A DNA stretch of 8,874 nt, from assembly GCA_006226555.1 (NCBI GenBank), contig SBGS01000192.1, positions 1 to 8,874 of the forward strand, read 5' to 3'. Made by a program: the position numbers and the translations under genes. Below, piece by piece: positions 6,294-8,874 of the stretch; positions within the stretch are counted from its first letter, which is position 1; each line of letters opens with the position of its first letter. The stretch comes from Bacteroidota bacterium. Lineage in GTDB: Bacteria > Bacteroidota > Bacteroidia > Flavobacteriales_D > Crocinitomicaceae. Below the pieces are notes generated by a model, which saw only the letters and a program-made list of their open reading frames with translations, did no database searches and was not told where the DNA came from.

Positions 6294-7055
6294 TTATCGT
6301 AGAATGATCTTTTCTCTATAAATCAGCACTCCTTCCAAAGTTACCAGCTCTAAAAGATAGGTGCCGATGTTCAAGTCCGCCAGCTGGATTGTCGTTCCGT
6401 TTTCAGCGTTTGTCGATAACGCCATTCTGCCGCTCAAATCGTATATGTTAGCCTGATAATTTCCGTTGTTACTGATGTTAAGCTTCAATTCTCCTTCACT
6501 TGGATTTGGATAAACAGAAACTTTAGTCGAAAGCTCATCAATGTTTGCTGACGGGTCAACCCACTCTATTTGTACCTCAGCAAAATAGATTCCGGCAATA
6601 TCAACGATAGCGACATAAGGTGTACTCATTGGTATTGTCGAAATATCAAATTGCTGTGCAAGCTGTCGGTTTTCAATGGCATCATCTCCGGACTCAGCAT
6701 TACATGTTGCAGAAAAAACTGCGTCGGTTTCGAACCCTGACATTTCAACTGAAATGTATGTCGTGTTAGCGTTGGTCACGTTTGCAACCTGGACATTTTG
6801 AATATCAATCCATGTGTCGTATGAAGCCGCATTATCATCTTCATATATCCAGCAGAATGTATTTTCGTTTGCGTCAGCATCAGTGACCCATACATTAAAG
6901 ATCGGATCTTGAGGTTGATTCGGACATCCGAGTAGTGAACCACCATCACAGTCATCAGCCTTTGCCTTTAGACGAAGTACATCCACCGTATAGTTGATCT
7001 GAGAAATTCCAATGAAAGCATTGAATGCGAGTAGTGTAAGTAGCGTTTTAGTCAT
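6294..7055 (-). CDS. Secreted T9SS cargo protein with type A C-terminal sorting domain; N-terminal domain unrecognised
   Basis: A 253-residue protein. Residues 1 to about 19 (MTKTLLTLLAFNAFIGISQ) form a Sec signal peptide. Residues 172-253 are a type A T9SS sorting domain, with VYPNPSEGEL (181-190), YDLSGR (205-210), LADLNIGTYLLEL (225-237) and a basic end (REKIILR), so the protein should cross the outer membrane and be anchored or released at the surface. The middle domain (about 20-170) is acidic and beta-rich, with FNVWVTDADAN (53-63), and holds four cysteines (36, 44, 68 and 118) that could form two disulfides. I cannot assign it to a family; a ligand-binding or adhesive role is only a guess. 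No terminator follows before the next gene 64 bases downstream, so readthrough into the bicarbonate operon is possible. A strong terminator upstream separates it from the protease gene. Confidence 0.9.
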   Translation of the reverse strand: MTKTLLTLLAFNAFIGISQINYTVDVLRLKAKADDCDGGSLLGCPNQPQDPIFNVWVTDADANENTFCWIYEDDNAASYDTWIDIQNVQVANVTNANTTYISVEMSGFETDAVFSATCNAESGDDAIENRQLAQQFDISTIPMSTPYVAIVDIAGIYFAEVQIEWVDPSANIDELSTKVSVYPNPSEGELKLNISNNGNYQANIYDLSGRMALSTNAENGTTIQLADLNIGTYLLELVTLEGVLIYREKIILR

Positions 7056-7091
7056 AGTTTAAATTTTGAGGAAAGCTACTTTAATTTTTCA

Positions 7092-7120
7092 AATAAAAAA
7101 AGGCGGGATACCCCGCCTTT
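7092..7120 (-). terminator. Strong intrinsic terminator downstream of the protease gene
   Basis: A perfect 9-bp GC-rich stem (7099-7107 and 7112-7120) with a 4-base loop is followed, on the minus strand, by a run of seven T. It lies 21 bases after the protease stop codon and isolates that gene from the next one. On the plus strand the hairpin is followed by a mixed sequence, so it is mainly one-directional. Confidence 0.93.
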
Positions 7121-7141
7121 ATCATTTTCAGGTTTTGCCTG

Positions 7142-8874
7142 TTATTTTACTATGATTCGTTGATTAAATACAACAGAATCGATGGTCACTTCAATCAGAT
7201 ATACTCCTCCCGAAATTCCATTCAGGTTGATTGTATTCTCAAGTGCTTCCATGCGATCTTTGAAGATTACACGACCGTTTATGTCCATTACAACGACATC
7301 TGCAAACTGATCCAGCTGCTCAAATGAAATGGTAAATGTGCCATCATTTGGATTTGGATAAACGTGCATAGCAGACTGAAGTAACTCCTCAAGAGATGCA
7401 TTGTTCACAACACAGAAGTTGATCGTTTCAGAGTTCCCGAAATTCACATTTTGCATGGACCCTAAAACAGTACCTGAGGAATTTACGATCTCGTAATCAC
7501 CGTCAGTGTTACATCCCCAATTAATAGATCCCTCAAGCCCATCACCATAGTCATCATAAATTGTGAAATCATAACAACCTTCAGCCATACACATTTTTAA
7601 AGAGATAAGTGTATTGTCACTATATGCGCCCGGATCCGCATTGGATGCGATGTTTAATCCGCCGGGAGGGATTCCTGATGTGTTTCCTCCTGATGCTACC
7701 AGATTGCTGCTTACATCTCTGATCTCCCAGTAAGTCTCCTGGCCGTAGCAGTCCGTGTTCAGATTCAGTGTAGTTTCGTAACCACCGGTTTGAATTTCAA
7801 AATTCCCTACGGCAGCATCATTTGACGGATCTGTATCTGCCGTACCGTTCGGATTACTCGTCTCCGCGTTGAACACATGGGTTCCTGCGGATACAGTCAT
7901 TCCCGGAAGAACAACAACTTCTGTAGCATTTTGTGCAAGAGACCCTGTCCAATTGTATGTGCTATTTGTACCGCCATCAACATTGTAAGTGATCGTACAA
8001 GAAGTTAAGGTATTCCCTCCTGCATTTCTCAAACGTACCTGAGGAACGATCCAGTCTGAGCAGGTAAGTCCAGATGGTGCAATAACACTTTGAATACTTG
8101 CATTGTCCGGATCAGCCGGTCCATTTGGATCCCAGCCATCATTGGTTGTATTTGTACCTCCGCAGGAAGCAGGATCAAGGTATGTTCCGATTCCCAATCC
8201 CCATGACACGCCCAGACGTCCATAATAGTCGTATTGACCATTGTTGGATGTACCGCTACATGCTGCCGCGCCGCCGTATAATTGCCCGATAATACGACCG
8301 TTTTGGTCAAATAATGGTGAACCGGATGAACCGGGCTCTGTCACACCCTCCTCCCAGGCATCGATCTCCCACGTTTCAGCTCCGGAATTAACGGCGTGGT
8401 AAATTCCATTGTTATTATCGTCGGCTTGACAAATTTTCATAACATCTCCTCTGGGATGATGGATGCCTGTTACAAGTGAAATTGCACCTTCCGTGTCATC
8501 GTTATTCCACCCGGCATAGAACAAATTCCAGTTCAATGCATCTGTCACGGTCATGTTATCGATCTCAAGAAACGCATGATCTGCCTGTGTTCCACTAACC
8601 AAAACAGTTGCACCGTTTGCAGTTTGATCGTAAGGAGGACCCGGGTCAGTTGAATTCGCTGTTGTAGCGCATGATTCCGTTCCCGGAGGCGAAGCCCAGT
8701 TAAAACGGAATGCCCAGTTGCCAGTACTACTTCCACCCAAACAGTGATTTGCAGTTAGGAAATATGGTGTTCCATCGTTACAAGAATTATTGATCAATGC
8801 ACCGGTACAAATACCGCTACCACCTACTACAATCATGGCTACTGCACGAATTTGATTACTCCATCCAGAACCCA
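7142..8874 (-). CDS. Secreted trypsin-like serine protease (lysyl endopeptidase type) with T9SS sorting domain, 5' truncated
   Basis: The frame stays open to the right edge, and the residues before the ATG at 8836 (SNQIRAVA) continue the protease fold, so the true start lies outside. Numbering from that Met, residues 1-225 form an S1-family protease. The catalytic His31 is in LTANHCLG, the probable Asp86 in ADHAFLEID, and Ser171 in EPGSSGSPLFD. The overall pattern is that of Achromobacter lysyl endopeptidase relatives, though Lys specificity cannot be verified here. Residues about 243-349 look like a CARDB-type beta-sandwich (VRLRNAGGNTL, then DTDPSNDA). Residues 352-476 resemble a C-terminal domain common in Bacteroidetes proteases (DCYGQETYWEI, then CYDFTIYDDYGDG). 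Residues 483-564 are a type A T9SS sorting domain (VYPNPNDGTF, MDINGR, GISGGVYLIEV). The product should be an extracellular protease. Confidence 0.93.
   Translation of the reverse strand, partial: GSGWSNQIRAVAMIVVGGSGICTGALINNSCNDGTPYFLTANHCLGGSSTGNWAFRFNWASPPGTESCATTANSTDPGPPYDQTANGATVLVSGTQADHAFLEIDNMTVTDALNWNLFYAGWNNDDTEGAISLVTGIHHPRGDVMKICQADDNNNGIYHAVNSGAETWEIDAWEEGVTEPGSSGSPLFDQNGRIIGQLYGGAAACSGTSNNGQYDYYGRLGVSWGLGIGTYLDPASCGGTNTTNDGWDPNGPADPDNASIQSVIAPSGLTCSDWIVPQVRLRNAGGNTLTSCTITYNVDGGTNSTYNWTGSLAQNATEVVVLPGMTVSAGTHVFNAETSNPNGTADTDPSNDAAVGNFEIQTGGYETTLNLNTDCYGQETYWEIRDVSSNLVASGGNTSGIPPGGLNIASNADPGAYSDNTLISLKMCMAEGCYDFTIYDDYGDGLEGSINWGCNTDGDYEIVNSSGTVLGSMQNVNFGNSETINFCVVNNASLEELLQSAMHVYPNPNDGTFTISFEQLDQFADVVVMDINGRVIFKDRMEALENTINLNGISGGVYLIEVTIDSVVFNQRIIVK

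Noticed and set aside
7071..7078. TAGCTTTC on the minus strand as the -7 box for the 253-residue gene
   Set aside because: The expected -33 position falls in the terminator T-run with no matching TTG at suitable spacing, so it is not reported as a promoter, although the gene must have one nearby.
8834..8836. ATG at 8836 as the start of the T9SS protease
   Set aside because: The frame is open to the right edge, and the upstream residues (GWSNQIRAVA) belong to the protease domain; no signal peptide follows this Met.
1..8874. CRISPR arrays, tRNA/rRNA genes, insertion sequences or phage genes
   Set aside because: No regularly spaced repeats, tRNA-like cloverleaf, transposase or phage-like reading frame was seen on either strand.

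Overview
The window looks like a chromosomal segment of a Bacteroidota bacterium, most likely from Flavobacteriales. The main evidence is two neighbouring genes whose products end in type A C-terminal sorting domains of the type IX secretion system (T9SS). Supporting evidence is the Bacteroidetes-like S9 peptidase, the moderate AT richness and the lack of strong Shine-Dalgarno sequences. I cannot name a genus. There are no RNA genes, CRISPR arrays, insertion sequences or integration signals.

Left part, plus strand (1-3695): the 3' two-thirds or so of an S9 (prolyl oligopeptidase family) serine peptidase entering from the left edge, a small VanZ-like membrane protein overlapping it by 14 bases, and 20 bases later an aldehyde dehydrogenase of the 2-aminomuconate / 2-hydroxymuconate semialdehyde type. 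The spacing suggests one transcription unit. It runs head-on into the next unit, and the two terminal stop codons share the palindrome CTAG at 3692-3695.

Middle part, minus strand (3692-6229, read right to left): a small exported acidic protein of unknown function with a GTG start, a SulP-family anion transporter with a short STAS-like tail, and a beta-carbonic anhydrase only 2 bases after the transporter. This reads as an inorganic-carbon (bicarbonate) uptake and interconversion operon. A 22-base near-perfect palindrome lies about 20 bases in front of it and is a candidate operator.

Right part, minus strand (6294-8874): a trypsin-like (lysyl endopeptidase-type) serine protease running off the right edge, with extra beta-sandwich domains and a T9SS sorting domain. 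A strong intrinsic terminator follows it, then a 253-residue secreted T9SS cargo whose N-terminal domain I do not recognise.

Most of the window is ordinary chromosome content. The parts most worth a second look are the uncharacterised small protein and palindrome attached to the SulP/carbonic anhydrase pair, and the unassigned N-terminal domain of the 253-residue T9SS cargo.
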